This document shows, piece after piece, positions 12,066-23,940 of a DNA stretch of 64,000 bases. How positions within the stretch are numbered: position 1 is the first letter of the stretch; each line of letters begins with the position of its first letter. Under the pieces are notes generated by a model. The model was not told the origin of the DNA, made no database searches, and worked only from the letters and a program-made list of their open reading frames with translations. Source of the DNA: Patella vulgata. Its lineage: Eukaryota > Mollusca > Gastropoda > Patellidae. Where the stretch lies: positions 44,101,201 through 44,165,200 of the forward strand of contig NC_065887.2 of assembly GCF_932274485.2 (NCBI RefSeq), given 5' to 3'. A program made the translations under genes and the position numbers.

Positions 12066-12393
12066 AAAAAATGAAATGGAATGGGGTTCGGCGTCCTACT
12101 GTTCAGCTCCGACTGGGCTAATGAGGTTGGGCATATGCCATACAGTGTGCTATGAGAGAAATTTTGCCGGGTACCGTGACCCTAAGGCCTACTCTTGTAT
12201 CAAATTCTAACTGCCAGGGGCTATTTTACATGCACGCCAATGTGTACACGGGACCACGTTTTTTTGTTCAATCTGAACGACTAGACAGCTGTCCTTGTAA
12301 GGCCCTCCGTTCTGCATTGTCTTACTGCAAACCCGCGACCTTAAAATATGCGAACCAGTGTCTAACCCACTTGGTCACCGTAGGTCCCCACAG
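12066..12393 (-). repeat. SINE B copy
   Basis: On the + strand it reads from the complementary 3' tail (ggggttcggcgtcctactg), through the body (catacagtgtgctatgag; gtgtacacgggaccacg), to the complementary tRNA-like head near 12,390. The copy is nearly full length but diverged. Confidence 0.8.
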
Positions 12394-12929
12394 ATGAGAT
12401 AGTCATATCTACATGTATCTGGACATAAGTAAGATTCTGTCTGTGCACATACATGTACTTCACAGTTTTACTATACTAAACTGAATTTTAAATTTCAAAA
12501 TATTAAAATGAAATTAAGGTTTATGTCACATCAGCTCCAACCGGGCTATATTGTGCCAAACACATTATGGTGAGATTCTAAAATACCACAACAACAATCT
12601 TTTCTATTAGAATTGAACACTCACCCTCAAAAAACAACTATGAGAAATCATAGGTGCTCAAATCACCATTTCTTCAGCTCTTTTTTTTCCCATATTTGGG
12701 TTTTTTGACTTATTTTATTATATGATCTTTGATTTGCTATGGCATCTAATATGGAAACTGAAAAATATAAATATGTGACATGTAATTAACTGTTTAAGAT
12801 ACCTTACCATATACAAACTGTGTGATATCTAAAACCATTTGAATCCCGAAGATCTTACCGAAGCCGTGAAAATCTGTTTTAATAACCCTTGTTTGTCATG
12901 TGACTGGACTGTCACAGTAATTAGAAGAG

Positions 12930-13440
12930 AGCCATGTGGCTTAGTGTGTAAGGCACTGGCTTGCTACCCGGGAGGTTGCAGGTTTGCTCCCAGTGTTGAC
13001 CGAGAAAGCTCATTTGGATTTTTCAGCATGGATTCCCTGTCTAGTCGTCATGGTGGCTTAGTGGGTAAGACGTTGGCTCGCTAGCCTGGAGGTCGGGTGT
13101 TCGATCCCTGCATTGGCCGAGAAAGTTCACCCAGATTTTCCGGCGTGGTTCCCCCTTGTCAGTGATGCAGGATGGAGGGCCTGACAAGGACAGTTGTCTA
13201 GTCATTCGGATGATACGAAAAAACGAGGTCCCGTGTACACGTTGGCGTCCACGTAAAAGATCCCTTGACAGTTGGAATTCGATACACCGCAGTGCCGCTG
13301 TCCGGGCAAAATTTCCCTCATAGCACACTGTGTGGTGTATGCCTGTCTTCATTAGCCCAGTTCGGAGCAAAATAGTAGGACGTTAAACCCCATTTCATTT
13401 CTAGTCGTTTCAATGGAACACAAAACCTGAGGTCCAATTG
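12930..13440 (+). repeat. SINE B copy split by a younger SINE B
   Basis: The head (gtggcttagtgtgtaaggca; box-B-like ggtttgctccc) runs to 13,048. It resumes at 13,409 (ttcaatggaacacaaaacct then gaggtcc), the expected next part of the same element. The second SINE B sits in between. Confidence 0.7.
13049..13399 (+). repeat. Full-length SINE B, tRNA-derived
   Basis: The box-A-like tggcttagtgggtaagac lies near 13,052 and the box-B-like gtgttcgatccc near 13,097. A conserved body follows (ttggccgagaaagttc; ccgtgtacacgttggcg; ttgacagttggaattcg), then the 3' tail aggacgttaaaccccattt. The 9-bp duplication tctagtcgt flanks it at 13,040-13,048 and 13,400-13,408. This is the best reference copy of the family in the window. 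Confidence 0.85.
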
Positions 13441-13842
13441 GTGATACCCACTCGATATAAATGAGTGGTGATTGGCTAATGCTTCGGCGAAGCGGACAGC
13501 CGGACACACCACTCAAATACAATTCGACCAAATATATTAAACATGTTTGATTCGGGCGTATGTCAGTGGATAAACTAGGTGAAGTTTAGCGCCAATTGAT
13601 TCAGCCGAATCCTTTGGCTAGTTTATCCAGCACTGACGATTTAAGTTTGTACTTTCTTTATATGCAAATATCACATTTGAAAGAGGCTGTAGGCCTACTT
13701 TCTTTATATGCAAATATCTTATTTGAAATAGGCAATTATTATGTGATTCCCCACTTGAATGTGACTAGGAATAAGGTCGCCTGTCCAGCCTTGTGGGTTT
13801 TCTCCGGGTCCTCCGGTTTCCTCCCTTTGCTAAATACCCCTA

Positions 13843-14901
13843 GGGTGTATTCGAAACAGTGTTCCGGTGCAGAGAACGGACGGAGAAGGGGTTCTTGTCG
13901 GACTTGAGCAGTCTGGAATGCGTTCACGAACACGTTCCCGTTCTCAAATCCCACACTACCTCATAGCTGGTGTGAGGGAGAACAAACATGGTCGACGTAT
14001 CGATAACTGCTGAGAAAACAGCATCATGGGTGCATTTATTAATTTAAAAGTTTAATACCGTTCGAAAATTGGATGTAGTATGTGGCCAGTATAACATCAA
14101 ATAAGTTAGGTTGCCAGGCAACGAAACATATGCCCACAGCAGTTTAATCGTTTGCTCAGTCAACAGGGATTGTCGCATATTCATTCTTTTGTAGGTAATG
14201 TGGGCATTTACAAGAAAAGATTATAATTTTTGTCGTTTGTGGGTTTACAAAGGTTCTACAAACTGAAACAAGGGCCTTAATTGTTGAAATTTGACAGCTT
14301 TTTTGTTTTGTGTTTTACTAATTTAAATAATGCATACAAATCGGATGATAATTTTGTTGTTCGCGCGTTCACAAGGTTCGAAAAAGTGAAACAAGGGCCA
14401 CAACTCTAGACATAATTCACGGAAATCGCAGAAATTTAATAGACGTCTTCGTTTTACTAATTTAAAAGATGCAAATGAATTTCACAAAGTGAAACAAGGG
14501 CCATAACTCCAGAAGAAACTAACGGAAATTATTGAAATTAAATAGGATTCATCTCATTAAAATAAACAACATATCAATTTCAAAATAATCAGGTCTGTAG
14601 ACGACGGACAAACCTACGGACGAGGGCGATGACAATATGCGACCACATTTCCATGTGGGCGTATCAAAAGGTGATGTAATCGTCATCCAAAGAATTGAAA
14701 AGGAGTAAAACGGAGTCATAATTTATCATAAGTATGCTTAATAGCGAAGTCAATACCAAACAAGTTATCGTAACAGATTGTATAAATTTAATTCATCTTG
14801 TTACCATGGATACCGTTCTCTCATGTTCGAGACTCATGAAAGTGTTTTCATGTTCTTCAGCCGTTCTCGAACCTGCGCGAACACTGTTTCTAATACACTC
14901 C
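13843..14901. mobile_element. TA-flanked terminal-inverted-repeat element G
   Basis: The ends are inverted copies: gggtgtattcgaaacagtgt on the left, and ggagtgtattagaaacagtg when the right end is read on the - strand. TA lies on both sides (13,841-13,842 and 14,902-14,903). Without the family C insertion inside (14,107-14,668) it would be about 0.5 kb, the size of a non-autonomous Tc1/mariner-type MITE. No transposase frame is visible. The superfamily is inferred from the TA duplication only. Confidence 0.75.
14107..14668 (-). mobile_element. Family C element (pearl/HINE-like)
   Basis: On the - strand it begins gatacgcccacatggaaatg with a small ccacat/atgtgg hairpin. It continues through degraded 150-bp-type units and ends tgctgtgggcatatg followed by the palindrome gttgcctggcaac. 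It lies inside element G. Confidence 0.75.
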
Positions 14902-14965
14902 TACGGTACGCGCAAGCAAATCATTCAAATAAAATTGAACAATATTAGCCTCAAAATTACCTAGC

Positions 14966-15580
14966 GCCAGTAAGTATAAAGGATCTATCCGACAAACACT
15001 AACAACAACTCTAGGTTTATGCAGAATTAATATAACACAACATACACAGATGGCAATAGAATGAGACAGTGTTCAGGAAAAGGGCGGAAACGGAAGAAAA
15101 AAACCCGTCCTACTTGATTCTAGGACATAAAGCATGGGCCTACTTGATTCGACCAATTTAATACAAGGAAATGAATGGCATAGTTTGTGTCAAGTGAATT
15201 TAGTGAATTTTAAACCCCATTTACTCGCCCTCTCTCTACAGAGATAAATACTTTTCCTGTTACATACAATAACAATTATTGGCCATTATATAAAAAATAT
15301 ATTAAAAGGAAATGAAATTCTGTTACCTGTTTTTCTTTGTGTAGTACATGCTAACATCAATGACTGGAAAAAAAATAACGAAACTGTAGAGAAACTTCTG
15401 AATCATTGAAAGTCTAATTATTAGGCCTACACATTGATGACATTGATATAAAAAAAAGGCTGATTTGTTTGTTGTTGTTTTTTTCTTTTACAGAAATATT
15501 AAGATTACATTTCAAATAAACAACTAACACAAAAGTTAGTATCTAGCTATAGTCCATGTCTGGATATACATTTCTCCTTT
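14966..15580. other. Non-coding
   Basis: No feature could be supported. Confidence 0.5.
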
Positions 15581-15589
15581 TTTTTGGCC

Positions 15590-15900
15590 CGAACGTCTAT
15601 AAAAATCAAAGATGGCGGCCAATAATTGCAACCGGGCATTACTATAAAATCAAGACAGATTCTAACCTGCTGGTCCTGGTCGGGGGTTTCTTGCAATTAT
15701 AAGTATTTGAACAACGGTGTAGCGCCGATTAGCTAATAATAATTAAGCACGATTTCAGAAAAATTAAGACAGAATCATTAGATTGCTGAATTAGCGGAAC
15801 ACTTTTAGAACACATCAAAAAAAATTTCTTTGTGGCGCCATTATATAAATAGAATTCCGGTGCAGTCAGTGGCAGTGGTTCTAAATCTGACTGTTTTAAA
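15590..15900 (+). promoter_or_regulatory. Possible core-promoter motifs (weak)
   Basis: Two promoter-like clusters are seen: ctataaaaatcaaagatggcgg at about 15,597, a TATA-like box followed by a YY1-type aagatggcggc; and tatataaatag at 15,842, followed 26 bp later by a TCAGT initiator-like motif at 15,866. No exon could be attached to either, so chance in AT-rich DNA is quite possible. Confidence 0.2.
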
Positions 15901-16660
15901 CGAAACGAATTATTATATACATAGAAGCAATATATACATGCTAAATTAAATACATTTTTTGTAAAAATTTACAAACCTGCGGTCTGGTATTCTATGTGAC
16001 CATTATAATATTTTTTTTAAAAATATCACGGCTAAAGCACTCTGTTGATGCTAACGTCACTACATCTAACTGAATGTCGCTGATATAATATCAAAGAAAG
16101 AATTTGTCGCAATGACTAAAGTTTTGATACTTCTTCTTAGTTAGTTGTATTTTACGTCCGCTTCCACCGAAGTGATATCGCAGACAAAAAGTATAGATAA
16201 CTTGGAGAACCATTATATCAATAAGTCGATTATGAGATACACGTGGATGATCAATTAAATTTGATTGGTTACTTTTCAGTTAACCAATACTGTCCAATTT
16301 CGATTACATCAACCAATTACATTATTAAGAGTTTTACTCATTTTTTTTGTTCATTGCACATTGAATCAATTTTCGAAAACACCAGGGTGCTGAAAATCAC
16401 ATGTACACTATATATTCATTTGGTCTATCAGTTTATTGGGTCAATAAAAAAAGACAGACATTTTAACTATACAGACAACTTAACACCAATTAACATTCAA
16501 GTCTGTCTGGCAATTGTCTGATTAATTGGTACTCACTCCCTTCCAGTGAAGAACAGTATGTGATTTTCGAGATGTGAATTAAGCCCTTTATTACTTTTCT
16601 TAAAACTTGACGACTCCCGAATTCAGACTTTGTATGGAGTTTTTTTCTTAAAAAGACAAC
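15901..16660. other. Non-coding
   Basis: AT-rich with no coding signal. Confidence 0.5.
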
Positions 16661-16669
16661 AAATCGTGG

Positions 16670-16831
16670 AAGGTACACATTACTTGTGTTAATGATATGA
16701 AAAAACACACAAGATTTTATAAATCGACACAAGTTTGTGTTAATGCAATGCAAAACAACACATAACTTGTGTAGATTAGTTTTAACACAGGTACTTGTGT
16801 TGAGATCCAACACAAGTGTTTTTTCAGTGTA
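16670..16831 (-). mobile_element. Family E right terminus (CACTA-like)
   Basis: Read inward on the - strand it starts cactgaaaaaacacttgtgt and is filled with acttgtgtt and aacacaagt motifs, mirroring 9,769-10,015. TA precedes the left CACTG and follows the right CAGTG, which could be a 2-bp target duplication. Confidence 0.55.
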
Positions 16832-17955
16832 GCAAGTACCGCCAGTTCTTGTTCTAAATCTTATATAAGCGGGTGTATCTTTACGTTATCCTGTTCAACA
16901 AGAAAATAAACATAACTAATTTTATATATCATATTTAAAATATAAAATAAAATGTGGTTCAATTAAAACACTGTATTAGCAGTAAAGAGAAACTCTGTAA
17001 GGGGCGGTCGGTGAACGAGCCATAACGCATAACTGTCTTTCTGGGAGCCTATAGATATACCATTAGTGCAAAGGCTTACAGAATCTCTATTCGGCTGAGT
17101 GAAAGCGCTGCTTTACGATTGTTTATAAAAGAAGTTAATTACTTATGTTAATAAGTCTAATGTAGAGATTATTATATATATATATACATGGTTTCAACAA
17201 CAGACATCTTGTCTCGTGCAACACGTGTTTCTAGTCAGAGTAAAAACCACGCCCTATTTAAATAGTTCCAATCTTGTTTGACAACGGCCGAGCAAAATCT
17301 CGGGTTTCTTCGGGCTTCGTTCCCACTGGGTCCCACGACTTGCATATAGAACAGATCACTCGACTTTAACCTCCTTCGTCTGATTAAATATCTATAATAA
17401 AATAAAAAACAGATAGATGTCAATACATTAACACGATCAGGCTCCTCCATCCATTCAACAGGTATAGTCAGGCTCTTCCATCCACAGGCGTCTGTAACGT
17501 GGAAGATATTTCAAACATAACATCAAACTATTTCTAAAGTCTCGTACGTTCATTTTCGTAAGCGAGATTAATAAATAACTGGTCTGATTCCAATTTCTAA
17601 CTCAGGGGCAAATAACTCGTCTGAAACTGATTCACTTTCAGTAGATATAATAATACCAAGGTGAGAAACGGATTGGAATTAAATAATTGGGATCAAAGTT
17701 AACTACTCTAAGATTCCGCAATTCTCTTTACATTTGGCTAGGTAGACCATCGAGTCTACGATGACTTTTTAAAATTATCCACGTGAACCTCTTTAAGTAA
17801 CGTGGACGATATCAGATATCAAAAATGTTTGGTTCAATCCACACGCTTCCCATTTTCTGCCTGCCTTATTCCAAGGTCTGGTTGATTTATGATAATTTAG
17901 ATGAAACAGGTGACCCCACCTGTATGTAAAAAGGCTATCTATGTGTTATAGATTT
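16832..17955. other. Non-coding
   Basis: No feature supported. There is a short (TA)n run near 17,172 and a short local duplication of caggctcctccatcca/caggctcttccatcca near 17,438 and 17,470. Confidence 0.5.
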
Positions 17956-17959
17956 AAAC

Positions 17960-18300
17960 GGTAACCGCGGTAGCTCAGTGAATAAGGTGGTGGCTTACAA
18001 ACCAGAAGGTTATTGGCTGAGAAAGTTACCCAGAGTGTCTATAGGATTGGCCGCACTTTGTCGTGGGTGTAGGGCTGGCAGCACCTTGTCGAGGGTGCAG
18101 GAATGTCCGATGCAGGGCAAGGTTAATAATAATAATAATAATGACTTTATTTGAGAAGGGTTGAAGATTAGGCTCTAATTGACTTTCTAACGTCCTGCCC
18201 TTCTCATCACACTGTATGGCGTATCCTTGTCTTCATACTCTTCAATTATAGCCCGGTTGGTGCAGAAGGGTGGGACATTAAACCCCATCTTATTGATATC
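17960..18300 (+). repeat. SINE B copy with an inserted (AAT)n piece
   Basis: The tRNA-like head is gcggtagctcagtgaataag. The tail is ggtgggacattaaacccc. The middle is replaced from about 18,122 by (taa)n followed by tgactttatttgagaagg, a form also seen at 22,856 and similar to the complement of a LINE 3' end, so a second insertion is likely. Confidence 0.7.
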
Positions 18301-20100
18301 TTTAACCTGAAAGTTAACAAGTGGCAGCTCTTCATTTCTCTAGAAGTTAGTCGCCGACCAACTCTGTATAATTTGTACAAGTGTATTTTAACGAGTTCTC
18401 GACTGTCTACAACCATTTTTAGGTCTTCCCATGTGGAGTACATAATTTATATAATTAAATTGGAATAAACTAAATCCTCTCAATAAATATACCAGTAGAT
18501 GGCCAAAATCACAAGTATTTTTCAGGGTTTAAAGAACCCTTGAAAGAAAATTAAAGTCGTGGAAATAATCCATTTATTGTGGATTATTGTAATATACAAG
18601 ATGTTTCTATGACAACCAAGTAAAACACCATTACAATAAACTCGCTAATTATTGAACAGAATAAAAAACCATGTCGTCCTATTTTTATCAATACAATTTT
18701 CTCTTTTACTTTGATTTATATGAGATTAATAAAGTAGAGAATATGTTTTGATTCCCTCTATGGTCCCCAGACTTCAATAAAATAATCGGTGGTAGATACC
18801 GCTATGTTCTCGTCTGTTCCATTACACGAACAAAAACAACCAAACTAATATCCTGTTCTAATCTCGAGGGGATTCCATTGCAATTTAGTTCCTTATAATC
18901 CGGATAAAAAAGTTCGCAAACAAATTGCCTTGAAGATTGAATTGAAATTTGTATGGCTTTTTTAAACTTAGTGATTTAGATTATTTTTAGATGGTATGAT
19001 CGTCATTTGGATTTGGGGAGAATTATAATATCTAATATTTCACGGTTTTATACCGGCTATAATTTATTTCTATTAGACATTTAATTAGACAATCTGCAGA
19101 CTTGGATTCAACAGGATTAAAAAGAGGCCCAGCAAATTATTTTACCTAACACTTATCGGTGGCACTGGTTTGTTTATGCCGAATATTGACTAAAATTGTT
19201 AACGTCTAGAGTGTGGCGTGATCGACTTGCCAGGGCGTTTATTCACCTCTCTGCTTAAATACCTTTGTTCAAAATTAAATAATTTTTCTCAAAATAAAAA
19301 AAATTTGAATACCGTTTCATGTGCGTAAATTATTGGATAAAATATTGTGTAAATCATGTGCGAATAGCCAATTATATATTTAAGTAAGGCGTGAATTCTG
19401 CTCCATAGCTTGGGCGGGATGTAAATTATATCATTACGGTTACAGTGTAACAGTCAATATCTAAATGTGTGAAATGTCGACACGGCCATGTAATGGCGCA
19501 TATTTTACATTTCTTTTACAGACCGACATTTAATTTACTTTAGTGATACATACGTTCATTCATTTATTTATAGCCTACTCTTGGTTTCGTTGTTCATTCA
19601 TTCATTCTAAACAAGATATTTAAAGGTAATTTTAGACCTATATAGGCCTATATCTTTATCTTTCTTATTTCCCAATTTCTGCGTGTCCCACATTTTTAAA
19701 TGAAGTTCTAATTAAACTTTAAAAAGGTCTGTAAGCCTATATTTCTCAAGTTCCAATAGCCTGTAAATAAAACCGGGTATCCCCGACAATATAACTTGGT
19801 GAAAACGTCTTGAAGCCAACCACAGAACTAATTTAATCCATTCACGTCGACCAATTCTAAACTGGTCTTGGCACTAATTTCTATTTGAATGGCAGGCAAC
19901 TCAATCAGCGAAACGTGAAAAACAATTTCCATACAATCAAATCGGTCAAAGTCCCCTAATTTACCCAAATTACTACCCAAAGCCTTAATTACTAAACAAA
20001 GAAACGATAAGTTATCGGATAAATCGCCGGTTATTTAAAAAGAAATCATTTTCTACGTATCAATATGTTATTTGAAACATCAAAGGGTTGCCGATGCCGT
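18301..20100. other. Non-coding, repeat-poor
   Basis: No tandem repeat, SINE or coding signal was found in this 1.8 kb, unlike its surroundings. It precedes the CpG-richer stretch at 20.1 kb and could hold regulatory sequence, but nothing specific can be named. Confidence 0.4.
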
Positions 20101-20119
20101 TTGCCATACTGATATTTCC

Positions 20120-20540
20120 CTAGTAAATCACGTCACGTGACTCATGCTTCACGCGCTTGTAAACAGACAAAAGAGTTGTGGCTGTAAGTGTAAACGTTGA
20201 TCGCGTGTATCTCGTAGAATAACGGGATCTAGTATTTTAGGATTTGTACTTTTAACAACGTTATGTCCCACCAGGATTCATAAGCTAATAAGTTTTAAAA
20301 CACTCATAAAACTATCTGTGTTTATTTTCTCGATATTTGTGGATTAGTTTCGCGAACACCCAGCGATTTTTTTTGTTCAAGGCTTGCGGCGACTTTCTTC
20401 AGTTCAACTGTTGATTCTCAAAGCCTGTGTGTGGAGTGCTGGAGTAGAAATTTGAAACCCACTCGGCCATGTTTGACCTGTGAACTGAGTGAGTGAATAA
20501 GGGTCACAGTACAGGAGTTCCCCCTATTCAAGAAGGCGTG
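20120..20540 (+). promoter_or_regulatory. Candidate promoter / first non-coding exon
   Basis: CpG dinucleotides and G+C rise sharply against the surrounding AT-rich DNA. A palindromic gtcacgtgac (E-box CACGTG at 20,134-20,139) overlaps an AP-1-type TGACTCA at 20,138-20,144. A donor-like GGC|GTGAGT lies near 20,537. The FGFRL-type gene downstream starts with an acceptor (36,097/36,098), so it must have an upstream non-coding exon, and this is the best-looking site on the + strand. The link is inferred and unproven. Confidence 0.35.
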
Positions 20541-21399
20541 AGTACATTTTTTTACATATATCCTGTGCGTGGGGGGATTGAAAATGGGTCAGTTGCACGT
20601 GCAGACAAAGAGCTAACGGTATTTAAATTGACTAAATTTCTTTTCATGATTTCTGTACGACTGGCACGTGCTTTGTTCGTAATCAATCATGAACTTTTCA
20701 GCGGAGAGAGAGAAGTTTATGTCTGATATGACGGTTTGATAGCGGCTGTTGGAGTTTAAAGATAGCAGACTCCGCTAGCTTGCAGGCGAGTAGCCTACCA
20801 CCAAAGATGAAACTCTTTGACTTGAGTCGGTGAATAATTTCTTCAACATAATTCCAACATGTTCAAAAAGTCAAGATGATTTGTTTTCTTTAAAAAATCA
20901 CGATTGAAATGACATGTATGAGTGGGTGTTTTAATTTTATTGCTGTAATAATTTCTTCTGTTATAATAAATAATCTGCATTCGAAATAAAATGAATTTAA
21001 TGAAATAAAAAGCAGGCCTACATACATGTAAAGTCCTTGAGACATATTTTAGAAATATCAGAATTAATTGGGTCTGTTCTGGCAGAACTGGGTAAATTGT
21101 CCCAGTCCCTCTGGTGACTGTTGGATTCTGATACATAGCAATTTGTACCAATTTATATTTATCAGACAAACTAAGCTGTGAGAAGGTGCATAATTTGGTA
21201 AGTGCAGGAGAAGCCACAAGACAAACCCACAGACAAAACACACAAAATAGACATTGCAAATAATAAACATGAAACATAGGCCCTACATATATCAAATCAA
21301 ATAAATGGATCCAGGCCTTAAAATGGAGTTTAATTTTGTATTACTGGAGTATGATCCCTGTGCATAACACACTACCAATATTTTCCAAACACAAGTTGC

Positions 21400-21500
21400 A
21401 ATCTACACAACACCTCAATCTACATGTATACAGCCTGTATAATACACCTCAGTCTGCATGTATACAGTATACAGCCTGTATAATACACCAATACATGTAA
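21400..21500. repeat. Local direct duplication
   Basis: tacagcctgtataatacac and its flanking ctacatgtatacag/ctgcatgtatacag occur twice. Confidence 0.75.
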
Positions 21501-21584
21501 CTCTCTCTATATAAATATAAATCATTGTGTATATTACCTTATTATACATCCACTCCCATATACAGTTGTTGTTTTTTGTATTTC

Positions 21585-21905
21585 AGAGGAGAGCCACAAA
21601 AAGCTCCCCTCAATCAACAAATTGAAAAAATCGCTCCCCTAAAAAAGCTCTCCCAGTTTTGATAAGAAGAATGATTTAGAAATTAAGGAGAGTGATCTGA
21701 TATTAAGGAGAGTGATTAGTTTTATGTATGGGAAATAGTTCTGAGTCAATAACTGCATGTTAGCGGGATCATTCCTGGTTTGATAAATGACTTTGGAAAG
21801 GAGAGCGATTTTCAATTTTAAGGGGAGGGAAAAAAACTGCCCTTGGTCAACATTAAGGTGAGCGGCGGGCGCTCGAAAGCGATCACTTGCTTTAAAAAAC
21901 AATAA
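21585..21905. repeat. Imperfect inverted-repeat element
   Basis: attgaaaaaatcgctcccct near 21,622 is matched in inverse orientation by gagagcgattttcaatttta near 21,800. aggagagtgat is repeated between them. This looks like a small foldback or MITE-like element whose family I do not recognise. Confidence 0.5.
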
Positions 21906-23185
21906 CTGCATTATATAAACTGTACAAGACCCTAATGAACTATATACATGTATAAGACCCTACCAGGGGAAAGAGCAATCATATACCCTTTACACCTAAA
22001 ACATTTTCATCACACCTTAATCATTCAATAATTGTCAATAAAAACTGAATAATGAAAAAGGCTGTGTGTTGTAACTTCCTGTCAATCTTGATTAAATGTC
22101 ACACCAAACTTGACCCTGACCCAATGAATATCCGTTGTGGGTGGTTGCCTATAATTCACATCTATCTTGACATTTTCTTGTAATCTTCATGTTGAATAAT
22201 TTAATGAGTTTTGATTAAAAGTTTACATCAGGCTGTGTAAGTTCTAGGTGGGGATGATGAGAAGTTTAACATGTAATTGATATAACAGGCCTAATACATG
22301 TATTTCATTCCAGCAAGTAATAATTATAGATGTGAAAAACTTCAGCAACAGTTTGTACATGTATATCACATACCAGGCAAACTTCAGACTTCAATCTCTC
22401 ATCATATATGAAGCAAACTTTAGATTTAAAGTAGCTAAGTCTCTAACTCAATATCATCCAAAGTCTTCAACATTGAAAACACAATTATTTTTGTCAGTTT
22501 AAATCAACATTGATGTTGTGATCTTACCGGGGGGGGGGGGAAAGATGGGCTTCTAATATCCAATGTTTAAGACAAAATAAACATTTTACCACTGGTAGGC
22601 TACATGAATTGTGTACCATAATGCGTTTAAGCACCATTTGTGACAAAGGAACTCAAAGAACAAGGCTAGACATATTCCACGAGTCATGTTAAATGATGAC
22701 GCGATATTCTTATCTGGAGAACATGCGTAATAAATACTATCTGTGTAGACTGGAATAACCAGATGCTAGAGATTGACATTTGATTGAGAGGTCTGACATA
22801 TTTCGCCGAACATAACTGACTTGAAATTAGAGTAAAAACAGAAACGATTGAATGTAAATAATAATAATAAAAACTTTATTTAATGAGGCAACTTATTTAG
22901 TTTGCAAAAAAACTAATCTTCCATAAGTCCCTCCTAAGATCAGTTTATATACATTCATATTACATTATTATATACGTTTGACCCATTTGTGTAAATTTCT
23001 AGGTGCCAAATACCACCGATTTACCTCCACTAAGTCTCTGATCATATGAAAGATTGTTAATCCCTTGTGAACTAAAATACTGTGAAAATTAAATCTTTAA
23101 AAGGGATATTAGTCGAAAATATTTCAATTCTCCTCAGTATTTACCAGTATTTTTCATCCTCAGCTGATAATATTTTGATGAGCCT
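21906..23185. other. Non-coding; possible LINE 3'-end remnant
   Basis: No gene is seen. A run of about 10 G lies near 22,531. At 22,856-22,935, (ata)n followed by aaaactttatttaatgagg resembles the complement of a LINE 3' end with an (ATT)n tail, and a similar motif sits in the SINE B at 18.12 kb. Confidence 0.35.
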
Positions 23186-23189
23186 CTTT

Positions 23190-23330
23190 TTAATCTGATT
23201 GAATCCAGGAGATTATCTGATTGAATCCGGGAGATTATCTGATTGAATCAGAGAGATTATCTAATTGAATCCGAGAGATTATCTGATTGAATCCGGGAGA
23301 TTATCTGACTGAATCCGGGAGATATGTTGT
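23190..23330. repeat. Minisatellite, 22-bp unit, about 6 copies
   Basis: Units of ctgattgaatccgggagatt followed by at recur, with small variants. Confidence 0.95.
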
Positions 23331-23774
23331 TTTCACAAGTAAATGTAAAATCATCATTTAGATTACAGTTGAGTGAACATTTAGATATTGTCTGAACAAT
23401 GCAAATGATGATAATGAATGCAAGGTGCATTTTATTATAAGCTTAAAAATTGTTAATATTCAATTCAGTTACTGGTAAATATAATATTATCTGTATTGAG
23501 ACATGGTCATAAAGTAATGTGGTTTAAGTGTTCTCCATGAAATAAATGAGATTTTACACTCCTTTCTTCTCTGAATAATAAATTCTTGCTCAGAAAATAA
23601 TCACATCATTCTCGTCATCCATAATTGGCTCAATTCCAAGAAAAATAAATCTATTTCGCAAGAATTTATTATTGTCCCTCGATTTGTAATTCTCCAGAGA
23701 ATATAAGCTATCATTTGTATGTATGGTCATCCCTCTTCTTCACCTTGATTTACAAACAGGTGCTTTTATCCCGC

Positions 23775-23940
23775 GCCGGCCTCCCACTCATTCCTTGTCC
23801 CATGATGTCCTCCCACTCATTCCTTTTCCCATGCCATCCTGCCACTCATTCCTTGTCCCATGCGGTCCTCCCACTTATTCCTTGACCCATTCTGTCCTCC
23901 CACTCATTCCTTGTCCCGCGCAGCCCTGTCACTTGTTTTA
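23775..23940. repeat. Minisatellite, about 24-26-bp unit
   Basis: cccactcattccttgtccca and variants recur about six times. The Ser/Pro/Leu-rich open frame is a by-product. Confidence 0.9.

Larger units (their letters stand above)
13741..14965 (+). repeat. SINE A copy split by a DNA element
   Basis: The left part, 13,741-13,842, reads gtgattccccactt and then gttttctccgggtcctccgg to aaatacccc. The right part, 14,902-14,965, reads tacggtacgcgcaagcaaat followed by aaaattgaacaat. Sister copies at 40.47 kb and 52.56 kb read straight across this junction (acccctatgcgcaagtg; acccctacacgtaagcg), so the split is an insertion at a TA inside the SINE. Confidence 0.8.

Noticed and set aside
13052-13110. 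Possible tRNA gene with box A and box B
   Set aside because: No cloverleaf can be drawn with acceptor-stem pairing; it is the head of SINE B, as are the similar motifs at 10.7, 12.9 and 18.0 kb and, for SINE A, at 9.5 kb.
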